Of a stretch of DNA of 60,065 nt, positions 33,772 through 42,756 are shown piece after piece; within the stretch, counting starts at the first letter, position 1, and each line of letters opens with the position of its first letter. The position numbers were made by a program, and so were the translations under genes. The stretch comes from Hyphomicrobiales bacterium (GTDB taxonomy: Bacteria; Pseudomonadota; Alphaproteobacteria; Rhizobiales; Methylopilaceae). The notes under the pieces were generated by a model. The model searched no databases and was not told the DNA's origin. It saw only the letters and a list, made by a program, of their open reading frames with translations. The stretch is from positions 1-60,065 of the forward strand of contig JALHQA010000011.1 of NCBI GenBank assembly GCA_022842205.1. The letters run 5' to 3'.

Positions 33772-36321
33772 GTGAGCGGCGAGCCGGCCATCACGCCCGA
33801 AATCCGGCCCGAGCCCCCGCGCGGCAGCATGCTCGACGCGTTGATCGCGCGCGCCCGCGCCGCTCTCGTCTGGGAAAAGGTCTGGCCGCAGCTCGCGGCC
33901 GCCGGCTGCGTGGTGCTGCTGTTCCTCGCTTTGTCCTGGTTTGGCCTGTTCGAGCAGTTGCCGCCCTGGGGCCGTATCGCCGGCGTCGCGATCTTCGGCG
34001 CCCTTCTGTTCCTGACGCTCAACCCCATCGTCCGCCTCGTCGTGCCTGGCCGCGCCGATGCCCTCGCCCGCATCGACCGCGCGAGCGCCGTCCGCCACCG
34101 GCCGGCGACCACGCTCGACGACAATCTCTCTCTGGCGTCGGAAGATGCCGTCACGCGCGCGCTGTGGGCCGCCCATCGCGAGCGCACACTGAACGACGCC
34201 AGAAACCTGCGCGCGGGTCTTGCGCGGCCCCGTCTCGCCGCGCGCGATCCGCGCGCGCTGCGCTTTCTTGCCGCGCTCGTTGCCCTTGTCGCGTTCGTGT
34301 CGGCGGGAGAGCAGGCCGGCGTGCGTACGCTCTCGGCCTTCGACTGGCGCTCCCCCGCGGGCGGCGTCCCGCCGCGCCTCGACGCCTGGGTTGCGCCGCC
34401 CCCCTATACCGGCCGGCCGCCGATCTTCCTCACCGCAAGCCAGACGGACGAGGCGGCGCGCGCCATCTCGCCCGAAGAAGACGATGTCCGGGTCCATACC
34501 GTGCCGAGCGGCAGCGTTCTTGTCGTCCGCGCGTCCGGCGGGCGCGCCGAGATACAGGCCAGCGGCGCGCGCGAACTCGCAGCCGACGAAAAAACGCCGT
34601 CGACCGCAAATACGCCGCGTACGACGGCGGGCGCCGACATCGCCGAAAGCCGCTTCGTTCTCGAACAGGATGCCCAGATCGTCGTCGATGGCGCACGCAC
34701 CCACCGCGTCTGGCGGTTCGCCGTAACACCCGATTCACCGCCGAAGATCGCCTTCCGTGCGCCGCCGCGCATCTCGCAGAACGGTGCGCTGACGCTCGAT
34801 TACTCGGCTGAGGACGACTACGGAATCACCGGCGCGTCCGCATCTGTCACGCAGCGAGCCGCGCCATCGCGCGGTGATGTGGGCGCCAGACCCGCGCGCC
34901 CGCTGTACGGACCTCCGGAAATCCGCCTGGTCCTGCCGCCGGGCGGCCGCAGCGGTGACGCCGTCACCAATCTCGAACTCGTCGAGCATCCCTGGGCCGG
35001 AACGCGCGTCGCGATGGCGCTCGTCGCACGCGACGAGCCCGGACAGGAAGGACGCAGCGAAACCATCGAAACCGTGCTGCCCGAACGCCCGTTCTCCGTT
35101 CCGCTCGCCCGTGCGTTGATCGAACAGCGCCGCGTGCTGGCGCTCGATGCCGAGGCCTGGCAGAAAGTGATGGCGGCGATCGACGCCCTGTCGCGCTATC
35201 CAGAAAAGTTCACGCCAAGGAGTTCGGTCTATCTCGGTCTTCGCGCTGCCCATGCACGTCTGTACTATGCGCGTTCCGACGACGAGCTGCGCTCGGTTGT
35301 CGACTATCTCTGGGAGTTCGCGCTGAGGCTTGAGGACGGCGATCTGTCCGATCTTGCGCAGCGTTTGAAGCAGGCCGAGGAAAACCTGCGCAACGCTCTC
35401 GAGCGCGACGCTTCCGACGAGGAAATCGCGCAGCTCATGAACGAACTGCGCGAGGCGCTCGGCCAGTTCATGCAGGAAATGGCGCGCCGCATGGAGCAGC
35501 AGCAGCCCGGCATGCAGGCCCGCCTGCCGCCCGGCGCGCGCGTCCTGACGCCCGAAGACCTCAACAAACTGCTCAACCAGATGGAAAATCTCGCGCGCGG
35601 CGGCAACCGTGAGGCGGCGCAGGAAATGCTGGCCCAGTTGCGCGACATGCTGAACAATCTGCAGACCGCGCAGCCCGGTCAGATGGACCCCGGTTCGCAG
35701 GCGCAGGCCGAAGCGCTCGACGAACTCGGCCGCATGATCCGCGAGCAGAGCGATCTGCGCGACCGCACTTTCCGTCAGCGCCGCAGCGAGGACCGCCTGC
35801 CGAGCGAAAGCGACCCGAGCCAGCTCGGTGAGCTCGGCAAGGAGCAGGGCGGGCTGCAGCAGCGGCTCGAGGAAATGCTGAAGAAGCTCGAAGGGCTGGG
35901 CGCCGAGGGCGATCCGGCGCTCGGCGATGCCGGCGAGGAAATGGGTGCCGCCGAAGGCCATCTCGGAGAGGGTGATGCCAACCGCGCGTTCAACGCACAG
36001 GGCCGTGCGCTCGAAGCCTTGCGCAAGGGTGCGCAGGGCATGGCCGAACGCATGATGCAGGGCCAGGGTCAGGCGCAGGGCCAGGAAGGCCAGCAGCCCG
36101 GCGGCCGGCGCCCGGGACAGCGCGCGGGCGAGGAAGACACCGATCCGCTCGGCCGCCCGACCCGCGCCCGTCGTTACGATCCCGGCTCCAATGTCCGCGT
36201 TCCGGGTGAGATCGAGGCCCAGCGCGCGCGGCGGGTGCTTGAGGAACTGCGCAAGCGCCTCGGCGAGCCGGACCGTCCGCAGGAAGAGCTGGATTATTAC
36301 GAGCGGCTGCTGCGGGATTGA
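33772..36321 (+). CDS. TIGR02302/DUF4175 family membrane protein
   Basis: An 849-residue protein starting with GTG. Two N-terminal membrane helices (about 37-75), then a large presumably periplasmic region, and from about 510 a long helical Gln/Glu/Met/Arg-rich stretch (LRNALERDASDEEIAQLMNELREAL... QQQPGMQARLPPGARVLTPEDLNKL) with predicted coiled coil, ending DYYERLLRD. This is the TIGR02302 family of alphaproteobacteria. The function is unknown; the site next to cell-wall and division genes hints at envelope work. Confidence 0.88.
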   Translation: MSGEPAITPEIRPEPPRGSMLDALIARARAALVWEKVWPQLAAAGCVVLLFLALSWFGLFEQLPPWGRIAGVAIFGALLFLTLNPIVRLVVPGRADALARIDRASAVRHRPATTLDDNLSLASEDAVTRALWAAHRERTLNDARNLRAGLARPRLAARDPRALRFLAALVALVAFVSAGEQAGVRTLSAFDWRSPAGGVPPRLDAWVAPPPYTGRPPIFLTASQTDEAARAISPEEDDVRVHTVPSGSVLVVRASGGRAEIQASGARELAADEKTPSTANTPRTTAGADIAESRFVLEQDAQIVVDGARTHRVWRFAVTPDSPPKIAFRAPPRISQNGALTLDYSAEDDYGITGASASVTQRAAPSRGDVGARPARPLYGPPEIRLVLPPGGRSGDAVTNLELVEHPWAGTRVAMALVARDEPGQEGRSETIETVLPERPFSVPLARALIEQRRVLALDAEAWQKVMAAIDALSRYPEKFTPRSSVYLGLRAAHARLYYARSDDELRSVVDYLWEFALRLEDGDLSDLAQRLKQAEENLRNALERDASDEEIAQLMNELREALGQFMQEMARRMEQQQPGMQARLPPGARVLTPEDLNKLLNQMENLARGGNREAAQEMLAQLRDMLNNLQTAQPGQMDPGSQAQAEALDELGRMIREQSDLRDRTFRQRRSEDRLPSESDPSQLGELGKEQGGLQQRLEEMLKKLEGLGAEGDPALGDAGEEMGAAEGHLGEGDANRAFNAQGRALEALRKGAQGMAERMMQGQGQAQGQEGQQPGGRRPGQRAGEEDTDPLGRPTRARRYDPGSNVRVPGEIEAQRARRVLEELRKRLGEPDRPQEELDYYERLLRD

Positions 36322-36323
36322 CT

Positions 36324-36468
36324 CCTCTCCCGCCTGCGGGAGAGGGCGACTCGAAAGCCGGGACGCTTTCGAGCGGGGTGAGGGGGAAGCCTCATACTCT
36401 GGTGCCTGTTATATCCCCTCACCCGGCCGCGCTTCGCGCGTGCCGACCTCTCCCGTGAGCGGGAGAGG
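36324..36468. repeat. Compound intergenic palindromic element
   Basis: The same hairpin arms bound both ends: CCTCTCCCGC/GCGGGAGAGG (36324-36345) and CCTCTCCCG/CGGGAGAGG (36447-36468). Inside are TCGAAAGC/GCTTTCGA (36351-36372) and GGGTGAGGGG (36376-36385) pairing with CCCCTCACCC (36415-36424). This is the structure of rhizobial dispersed palindromic elements; here it fills the gap between convergent genes and may also end both transcripts. Confidence 0.8.
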
Positions 36469-36471
36469 TAT

Positions 36472-36843
36472 TTACGCCGCCTTCCGCGCCGCCAATGCCC
36501 CTGCGACCGCGTCGCGGATCTGCGCCAGGCTGAACGGCTTCGTCACCACATCGTGGATCAGCGTTTCGAGATCGACCGTGCGCTCGCGCTGGTCGGCGAA
36601 ACCCGTCATCAGCAGGATCGTCATGTCCGGCCAGTCGCGGCCCGCCGACAACGCAAGCGCGATGCCGTCCATCAGCGGCATCCGGATGTCTGACAGCATC
36701 AGGTCGAATGTGTGCTCGACCAGCACGTCGAGCGCTTCCGCGCCGTCGCCGGCGGTCATGACGGTGTGGCCGTCAAGGCCGAGTGCGCGCTCGACGAAAG
36801 CCCGGATCGATTCCTCGTCATCGACGACAAGAATACGCGCCAT
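36472..36843 (-). CDS. cpdR: Single-domain response regulator, CpdR-like
   Basis: 123 residues forming only a receiver domain: acidic pocket DDEES at 8-12, phosphoacceptor Asp in LMLSDIRMP (near 53), Thr/Ser in LLMTGF and Lys in VTKPF. CpdR, when unphosphorylated, brings substrates to the ClpXP protease in the cell cycle of Caulobacter and relatives. The length, the MTGFAD segment and position beside hpt and TIGR02302 fit, but no experimental marker separates CpdR from other lone receivers. Confidence 0.72.
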   Translation of the reverse strand: MARILVVDDEESIRAFVERALGLDGHTVMTAGDGAEALDVLVEHTFDLMLSDIRMPLMDGIALALSAGRDWPDMTILLMTGFADQRERTVDLETLIHDVVTKPFSLAQIRDAVAGALAARKAA

Positions 36844-36846
36844 GTC

Positions 36847-37404
36847 TCACAGTCTCCCCGGATCGTCGGACGGTTTCGAACTCGAATGCTCGACCACGCC
36901 GACAAACGGCAGTTCGCGCAGCGCATGCGCGACGTCCATGCCATAGCCGACAACAAAGACATCGGGACAGTCGAAGCCGATCCAGTCGGCCTCGAAATTC
37001 ACCGCGCGCTTGTTCTTCTTGTCGAGCAGAACGCAGGTGCGCACGCTTTTCGCGCCGCGCGCCATCAGCAGATCCTTGGCGAAGGCCAGCGTGCGCCCGG
37101 ACTCCAGAATGTCGTCGATCAGGATCACATCGCGTCCGTCGACGTCGGAATCGATGTCGCGCACGATATCGACCTGCCCCGAACTCGTCGTCGCCTTGCG
37201 ATAGCTCGCAAGCTGGATGAACTCGATCTGCGGCGCCATGCCGGCGGCATGCAGCGCGCGGATGAGGTCGGCGGCGAACACGAACGAGCCGCGCAGCACC
37301 GCGACCACGAGAAGATTCTCGAACGCCGTCGAAGCGATCGCCTTTGCGAGCTCTTGATTGCGCGCCGCGATCGTATCGGCATCGAACAGGGATTTTACAT
37401 TCAT
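36847..37404 (-). CDS. hpt: Hypoxanthine phosphoribosyltransferase
   Basis: A 185-residue type I PRTase with the PRPP loop VILIDDILESGRTLA near 93-107 and VLRGSFVFAADLIRAL near 36. It salvages hypoxanthine (and guanine) to nucleotides. Its ATG overlaps the stop of the zinc-ribbon gene by ATGA, and cpdR follows 3 bp later, so the three form an operon. Confidence 0.95.
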   Translation of the reverse strand: MNVKSLFDADTIAARNQELAKAIASTAFENLLVVAVLRGSFVFAADLIRALHAAGMAPQIEFIQLASYRKATTSSGQVDIVRDIDSDVDGRDVILIDDILESGRTLAFAKDLLMARGAKSVRTCVLLDKKNKRAVNFEADWIGFDCPDVFVVGYGMDVAHALRELPFVGVVEHSSSKPSDDPGRL

Positions 37405-38189
37405 CTCGGCACCGGCTTTTGCGCGACATCGCGCGCGGACAGGAAACGCACCGCGACCTCGCGGCCTTCTGCGGGCGGAGACGCGAGCTGTGCGGTGAAG
37501 GCGACGCTCTCGCCGGCCTCAAGCTGGCTCTTCTGCGGCATGGCGGTCCAGACGAAAACCTCGCGCCCGGAAATTCCCCGCACCGCGAGCCGCATCCGCG
37601 GCACCTCCGCCGTCTCCTCTTTCAGGTTGGCGATCGTGCCGCGCACGACGAGCAGCGGCACCCCGCCTTCCATGACCTCGACCGTCTTCATGTCGCGAAA
37701 TTCCAGACCTCGCAAATTCACCGGCAGTCCGGCGGCGGCATAGAGCCCGGCGAGATCGGGCAGCACCTTCACCACCGCCTCGCGCCAGACGCCGAGCGCC
37801 ACCAGCGCCGCCAGTCCCGCCGCCGCCATGATCTGCATGAAACGCGGCTTGGGCGTGGCGCGCGGCGCGGTTCCGCGCGGCTTGCGGTGTCCCTTGCGCC
37901 GCTGCGGCGTGTTCTCCACAACGATTGCGTCTTCCGCGGGCACGATCGGCAGGGGCGCCGTCTCCGGAACCTCGATTTCCTCGATATCGAACTCCGCGGC
38001 CTTGTCGGCGGGCTCTTCCCGGGGCAGATCAGGACTGAGCGTGCTAGGACTGGCGGCGGGCTTTTCCGCTTCGGAAGCCGCGCGCCACACGCTGCCGCAT
38101 TCGGCGCAGCGCACTTTGCGGCCGCGCGCACCGAGGTCCGCCGGCTCGACCTCATAGGAGGTTTCACAATCAGGACAAATGATGAGCAT
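37401..38189 (-). CDS. Zinc-ribbon (MJ0042-type) protein with one membrane helix
   Basis: 262 residues. Residues 4-36 form the ribbon C-PDC...KVRC-AEC (four Cys). A Pro/Glu-rich linker follows, then one membrane helix near 118-137 and a beta-rich DUF3426-like domain (LRGLEFRDMKTVEVMEG...LVVRGTIANLKEE). This architecture resembles FimV-type or metal-sensing envelope proteins but is functionally undefined. It diverges from ftsE with 128 bp between starts. Confidence 0.82.
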   Translation of the reverse strand: MLIICPDCETSYEVEPADLGARGRKVRCAECGSVWRAASEAEKPAASPSTLSPDLPREEPADKAAEFDIEEIEVPETAPLPIVPAEDAIVVENTPQRRKGHRKPRGTAPRATPKPRFMQIMAAAGLAALVALGVWREAVVKVLPDLAGLYAAAGLPVNLRGLEFRDMKTVEVMEGGVPLLVVRGTIANLKEETAEVPRMRLAVRGISGREVFVWTAMPQKSQLEAGESVAFTAQLASPPAEGREVAVRFLSARDVAQKPVPR

Positions 38190-38317
38190 GCTTGCCGCGA
38201 ATCACCTAGCCGATGAAACCATGCGGAGGTTAAGCGCCGCATCCATCTATCCCTCGGCTCGCACAGTTAATTGCCGGTTAAGGCGCGGGCGGCGGATGGC
38301 AGACGAAAAGGGGGCGG

Positions 38318-38983
38318 ATGGGCTTGGTCCGCTTTGAGAATGTCGGGCTGCGCTACGGCCCTGAGACGGAAGTTCTCAGGGACCTGACGTTCCGGCTCGA
38401 CCCCAACAGTTTTCAGTTCCTCACCGGCCCCTCGGGCGCGGGCAAGACCTCGTTGCTCAAGCTCCTGTTTCTCGCGCTGAAGCCGACGCGCGGCCTCATC
38501 AGCGTGTTTGGCCGCGACACCGTGGCGCTGACGCGCGCCGACCTGCCCGACATCCGCCGCCGCATCGGCATCGTGTTCCAGGATTTTCGCCTGCTCGATC
38601 ACCTCACCACCTTCGAGAACGTGGCGCTGCCGCTGCGCGTGCTTGGCCGCGAGGAGGCGAATTACCGCGCCGAGGTCACCGAGCTTTTGCGCTGGGTCGG
38701 CCTCGGCGAACGCATCAACGCCTTCCCGCAGGTCCTGTCGGGCGGCGAGAAGCAGCGCGCCGCGATCGCCCGCGCCGTCATTTCCCGCCCGGAACTGCTG
38801 CTCGCCGACGAGCCGACCGGCAATGTCGATCCCCATCTCGCCAAGCGGCTCCTGCGCCTCTTCGTCGAACTCCACAAATCCGGCACCTCGGTCCTGATCG
38901 CGACCCACGACATCGGCCTGATGGACCTCTACGATGCGCGCCGTCTCGTCCTGTCCGACGGACGGTTGCACATCTACGACTAG
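38318..38983 (+). CDS. ftsE: Cell division ATP-binding protein FtsE
   Basis: A 221-residue ABC ATPase: Walker A GPSGAGKTS at 37-45, Q-loop GIVFQDFRLL near 88, signature LSGGEKQR near 139 and Walker B LLLADEPTGN. With FtsX it signals to periplasmic amidase activators so that septal peptidoglycan is split. The upstream ribosome site is a G-rich AAAGGGGG. Confidence 0.95.
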   Translation: MGLVRFENVGLRYGPETEVLRDLTFRLDPNSFQFLTGPSGAGKTSLLKLLFLALKPTRGLISVFGRDTVALTRADLPDIRRRIGIVFQDFRLLDHLTTFENVALPLRVLGREEANYRAEVTELLRWVGLGERINAFPQVLSGGEKQRAAIARAVISRPELLLADEPTGNVDPHLAKRLLRLFVELHKSGTSVLIATHDIGLMDLYDARRLVLSDGRLHIYD

Positions 38984-38985
38984 CG

Positions 38986-39945
38986 ATGGCCAGACGACCG
39001 CCCCCTCCACCTGCCGGCCCCCTCTCGCGCCCGCCGAAATCGGCCGTGCCGCGCGAGCATCGCCGCGCGCCCGCGCTGGTGCCGCGCGCCTCGCTCGCCG
39101 GCAGCGCGCTGATCGTCATCATCGCCATCATGAGCTTTCTCGCTTCGCTCACCGTCGGCGCGGTCGGCGTCGTCCGCGCCGCCGCGGCCGACTGGCAAAG
39201 CCAGGTGCTGCGCGAGGTCACGATCCAGATCACGCCCGCCGAAGGCCGCGATCTCAACGCCGCCATCCGCAAGGCCGTCGAGATCGCCCGCGCGACGCCC
39301 GGCGTCGCCAGCGCCACGCCCTATTCCGACGGCGATCTCAAGAAGCTGCTCGAACCCTGGCTCGGTTCGGACATCGCGCTTGAGGAACTGCCGGCGCCGC
39401 GCCTCATCGTCGTCAGCATCAAGGATGGCGAGGAGCCGGATCTCGGCGCGCTCAGCGCGCGTCTCGCGCTCGATGTGCCGGGCGCGAGCCTCGACGATCA
39501 CCGCGCCTGGCTCGAGAAACTCAAGCTCACCGGCGACACGCTGTCGGTCCTCGGCATCGCCCTTCTCGTTCTCGTGCTCGCCGCCACCGCGCTTTCGGTG
39601 CTGTTCGCCACGCGCGGCGCGGTCGCGGGCAACAAGGACGTCGTCGAGGTGCTGCATGTCGTCGGTGCGCGCGACGGCTATATTGCCCGGGCCTTCGGCC
39701 GCCGCTTTCTCGGCCTCGGCCTCCGGGGCGGACTGATGGGCGGCGCGCTGGCGATCATCCTGTTCGCCATCGCCGACTGGACCGGCGGCAGCCGGGGCGA
39801 CCCCGGCACTACCACGCTGCTCGGAACTCTGGACATGACACCGGGCGCCTATCTCGGCATTCTCGCGGTCGCATTTTTCATCGCAGGCCTGACCGCCGCC
39901 ACATCACGGCTGACGGTCATGGCCCATCTGAGGCGCCTCGATTGA
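38986..39945 (+). CDS. ftsX: Cell division protein FtsX
   Basis: A 319-residue protein: Pro/Arg-rich cytoplasmic N-terminus, helix 1 about 37-60, an extracytoplasmic domain (VLREVTIQITPAEGRDLNAAIRKAVEIARATPGVASATPYS), and three C-terminal helices with VVEVLHVVGARDGYIARAF. Starts 2 bp after ftsE. It transmits ATP-driven movement to the periplasm. Confidence 0.93.
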   Translation: MARRPPPPPAGPLSRPPKSAVPREHRRAPALVPRASLAGSALIVIIAIMSFLASLTVGAVGVVRAAAADWQSQVLREVTIQITPAEGRDLNAAIRKAVEIARATPGVASATPYSDGDLKKLLEPWLGSDIALEELPAPRLIVVSIKDGEEPDLGALSARLALDVPGASLDDHRAWLEKLKLTGDTLSVLGIALLVLVLAATALSVLFATRGAVAGNKDVVEVLHVVGARDGYIARAFGRRFLGLGLRGGLMGGALAIILFAIADWTGGSRGDPGTTTLLGTLDMTPGAYLGILAVAFFIAGLTAATSRLTVMAHLRRLD

Positions 39946-40616
39946 CCGACCAAGGCCCCGATGTCCCGCGCCGCCATCACCGGCCGCCGCCGGTTCTGAC
40001 GCGGCTGCTGCGCACCGCCGGCGTGTTCGCCGTGCTGGTCGGGGGCCTGCTTGTCGGCGGTTTCTTCCTGTTTCTGTCGACCATTCCGCAGAACGAGCCG
40101 CCGTCGCGCGTTGCGGGCGATGGCATCGTGGCGCTGACCGGCGGCCCCGAACGCGTTCAGGCCGGCCTCAATCTTCTCGCCGAAGGCCGCGCCCGTCGCC
40201 TTCTGATTTCCGGCGTGAATCCCGACACCAGCGCCGCCCAGCTCGCCAAGCTGCATCCGGAATCGGCGCGCTGGCTGCAATGCTGCACCGATCTCGGCCG
40301 CCGCGCCCTCAACACCGCCGGCAACGCCGTCGAAACCCGGCAATGGGTGCGCCGCAACGGCTTCGACACCGTCATCGTCGTCACCTCGGGCTGGCACATG
40401 CAGCGTTCGCTGCTCGAACTGCAGCGCGCCATTCCCGAAACGGTTCTCGTCCCCTACCCCGTGGACGCGCGCAACGGCACGGATGACGTCTGGTGGAGCC
40501 AGCCGGGCAATTTCCGGCTTCTTGTTGCTGAGTACATCAAATATCTTGCCGCTCTCATCGAGGTCCGGATCGCGCCGCCGACCGGCGACGCTCCTTCCCA
40601 GAAACAGAAATCATGA
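39942..40616 (+). CDS. YdcF/ElyC-type DUF218 membrane protein
   Basis: 224 residues: one helix (24-50) then a DUF218 domain with GDGIVALTGGPERVQAGLNLLAEGRARRLLISGVN, TAGNAVETRQW and VTSGWHMQRS. These proteins (ElyC/SanA-like) affect lipid-carrier or envelope metabolism. The likely start is TTG at 39942, overlapping the ftsX stop; its own stop overlaps plsC by ATGA. It sits within an ftsE-ftsX-ydcF-plsC run. Confidence 0.85.
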   Translation: MTDQGPDVPRRHHRPPPVLTRLLRTAGVFAVLVGGLLVGGFFLFLSTIPQNEPPSRVAGDGIVALTGGPERVQAGLNLLAEGRARRLLISGVNPDTSAAQLAKLHPESARWLQCCTDLGRRALNTAGNAVETRQWVRRNGFDTVIVVTSGWHMQRSLLELQRAIPETVLVPYPVDARNGTDDVWWSQPGNFRLLVAEYIKYLAALIEVRIAPPTGDAPSQKQKS

Positions 40617-41371
40617 TGCTGCTGCGTTCGGTCGTGTTCAACACGGCCTTTTATCTGGGCTTTTTTCTCATCGCCGCGCTCGGTACGCCCGCGCTCGTCT
40701 CGCGCGATGCGACCTTTGCGGTCGCGCGCTTCTGGGCGCGCGCGAATCTCTTTCTGATGAAACATCTCGCCGGCATCACGCTGGAAGTGCGTGGCCTCGA
40801 AAAACTGCCCCAGGGCGGCTGCCTCATCGCCGCCAAGCACCAGTCGGCGCTCGAGACCTTCGGCATCGTTCCCTATGTCGGTACATTCGCCTTCATCCTG
40901 AAGCGCGAACTGAACTGGCTGCCGCTGTTCGGCTGGTACACGATGCGCACCGGCATGATCGGCGTCAATCGCGGCGCGCGCTCGAAGGCGCTGCGCGACA
41001 TGACCGTTCAGGCAAGACAGAAGATCGCCGAAGGCGTTCAGATCATCATCTATCCGGAAGGCACGCGCCGCCCGCCCGGCGCCGAGCCGAATTACAAATA
41101 CGGCCCGGTCCATCTCTATTCCGAGCTCGGCGCGGTCTGTATTCCGGTCGCCGTCAATACGGGCCTCTACTGGCCGCGCCGCTCTTTCCTGCGCTATCCG
41201 GGAACCGCGGTGATGGAATTCCTCGACCCGATTCCGCCGGGGCTGGACGGCGAGACCTTCAAGGCGAAACTCGAAGAGGTCATCGAGACGGCCTCGAACC
41301 GGCTGATCGCGGAAGCGCGCGCCCGGGGCGAAGGCATTCCGCAAAACAGGATCAAGCCGCCGAAAGCCTAG
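40613..41371 (+). CDS. plsC: 1-acylglycerol-3-phosphate O-acyltransferase (PlsC family)
   Basis: A 252-residue membrane-bound acyltransferase producing phosphatidate. Motif I is KHQSALET (His then four residues then Glu instead of the common Asp, as in NlaA-type enzymes), motif II GMIGVNRG near 121, motif III IIYPEGTRRPPG near 144. An N-terminal hydrophobic anchor is at 8-28. The last 4 bp overlap the convergent small secreted gene. Confidence 0.92.
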   Translation: MMLLRSVVFNTAFYLGFFLIAALGTPALVSRDATFAVARFWARANLFLMKHLAGITLEVRGLEKLPQGGCLIAAKHQSALETFGIVPYVGTFAFILKRELNWLPLFGWYTMRTGMIGVNRGARSKALRDMTVQARQKIAEGVQIIIYPEGTRRPPGAEPNYKYGPVHLYSELGAVCIPVAVNTGLYWPRRSFLRYPGTAVMEFLDPIPPGLDGETFKAKLEEVIETASNRLIAEARARGEGIPQNRIKPPKA

Positions 41372-41640
41372 CGCGCCAGCGCCGCCTTGTCGTCCCTGAG
41401 CGAAACCTGCCAGGGCCGGTGCACATACACGAGGCGCGCGCCCTGCCGCCGCAGCAGATACCAGGATTTTCCGTAGTGCTCGCGGCCGAGATAGCCGCGC
41501 GAGATCTTCCAGCCATCGACGATGAACGGGTCCGGATAGGCCCGCTGGCCGAGATAGGTGTCATGTGGATGCGGCTCGCGGGCGAGCGCAGGAGAGATCA
41601 AGGCCAGCGCGGCCAGCGCCGCGGCGGATATACGCAACAT
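41368..41640 (-). CDS. Small exported protein of unknown function
   Basis: 90 residues from ATG 41640: signal peptide MLRISAAALAALALISPALA cut after residue 20, and a mature 70-residue basic and aromatic domain (AYPDPFIVDGWKISRGYLGREHYGKSWYLLRR). No family recognised. The longer open frame upstream runs into the GNAT gene and lacks a start. Confidence 0.65.
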   Translation of the reverse strand: MLRISAAALAALALISPALAREPHPHDTYLGQRAYPDPFIVDGWKISRGYLGREHYGKSWYLLRRQGARLVYVHRPWQVSLRDDKAALAR

Positions 41641-41656
41641 ACTCGCTTCTCCAGAA

Positions 41657-42133
41657 CTAGGGCATGCCGGCCGGGTCCGTCCGCACCATATCGACATGCG
41701 CGACGCCATGATCGTCGTAAATATGGCCGTCGATGGAGAATCCAAGGCTCTCGTAGAAATCGGTCAGATGCGCCTGGGCCGACACCTTGACCGGCGCGCC
41801 CGGGGCCAATTCGGCGGCGCAATGCAGCGCCTGCTCCATCAGGGCGCGCCCGAGGCCGCTCCCCCGCGCCGTTTCAGCCACGACGACGCGGCCGACCTTC
41901 ACAGCGCCGTCCCCGGTCTCCGGCACGAAGATCCGGGCATAGGCGGAAAGGCCCGCCTCGCCGCGCCCGCACAGATGCCACGCCTCAGCATCGCGCCCGT
42001 CGGCGTCGAGTACCGGGATCGCCTGCTCGATCATGAACACCCTCTGGCGCAGCGCCAGGATGTCGTAGACCTCCGGTCCGGACAGGTTCTTCAGCCGGCT
42101 GAGATGCCAAGCGATCGCGTCGATCTCGCTCAT
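41657..42133 (-). CDS. ElaA-like GNAT acetyltransferase
   Basis: 158 residues: LSRLKNLSGPEVYDILALRQRVFMIEQ at the start is the ElaA signature, acetyl-CoA loop is ETARGSGLGRALM near 99-111, and SAQAHLTDFYESLGF near 127 closes the fold. Substrate unknown. ATG at 42133 overlaps the ChaC-type stop. Confidence 0.85.
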   Translation of the reverse strand: MSEIDAIAWHLSRLKNLSGPEVYDILALRQRVFMIEQAIPVLDADGRDAEAWHLCGRGEAGLSAYARIFVPETGDGAVKVGRVVVAETARGSGLGRALMEQALHCAAELAPGAPVKVSAQAHLTDFYESLGFSIDGHIYDDHGVAHVDMVRTDPAGMP

Positions 42134-42687
42134 ATCCCGGCCATCGCATCGCGGAACGCATCGCCGCCGAGGCGTTCGTGCAGCCATTCGAGTTCGGCGT
42201 CGTACACACCGAGCTGCCTCAGATGCAGCACGGTGTTGATGACGTAATCGCGGTTCGGCCCGCCCTCGCCGTGCGAATCCGCGATGATGTTCAACCGCTC
42301 CTCGCGCGTCAGCGCGCCGGCATATTGCCGGTGCGCGGCATCCGACACATAGGCCAGCGCAACCGCATGCGAGCGGTCGGCGAACACCACATTCTCCATC
42401 TTTTCGAGGTAGACCGAGCCGCGCATTTCCCGCGCATGCAGATAGGCCCGCACTTCGTCGACATGGCTGGCGGCGACGCGGAACGCTACGCCCCGGCAGG
42501 TACCGCCCTCGTCGAGCCCGAGCACAAGGCCCGGCCGGTCCGCCGTGCCGCGCCAGTGATGGGAGTAGACGCAGAGTTCACGGTGCCAGCCCTCGAGCAG
42601 CGCGGGGCGGCTCTCTTCGAAGGCAAAGCCCGGCCGCCACATCAGCGAGCCGTAGCCGAAAATCCAGAAATCCCGGGGTTCAGTCAT
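42130..42687 (-). CDS. Glutathione-specific gamma-glutamylcyclotransferase, ChaC family
   Basis: 185 residues with substrate loop FGYGSLMWRPGF at 10-21 and ERLNIIADSHGEGGPNRDYVINTVLHL near 129, as in ChaC/GCG proteins that degrade glutathione to 5-oxoproline and Cys-Gly. The catalytic Glu should be in the EMRGSVYLE segment near 87-95. It starts 69 bp downstream of the tyrC stop. Confidence 0.9.
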   Translation of the reverse strand: MTEPRDFWIFGYGSLMWRPGFAFEESRPALLEGWHRELCVYSHHWRGTADRPGLVLGLDEGGTCRGVAFRVAASHVDEVRAYLHAREMRGSVYLEKMENVVFADRSHAVALAYVSDAAHRQYAGALTREERLNIIADSHGEGGPNRDYVINTVLHLRQLGVYDAELEWLHERLGGDAFRDAMAGI

Positions 42688-42756
42688 TCATCCGCACGAA
42701 AGGCCGATTTGCCGGCCCCAAAAACTTAAAGCAATGCCGCGCGGCGGAACAATGGG

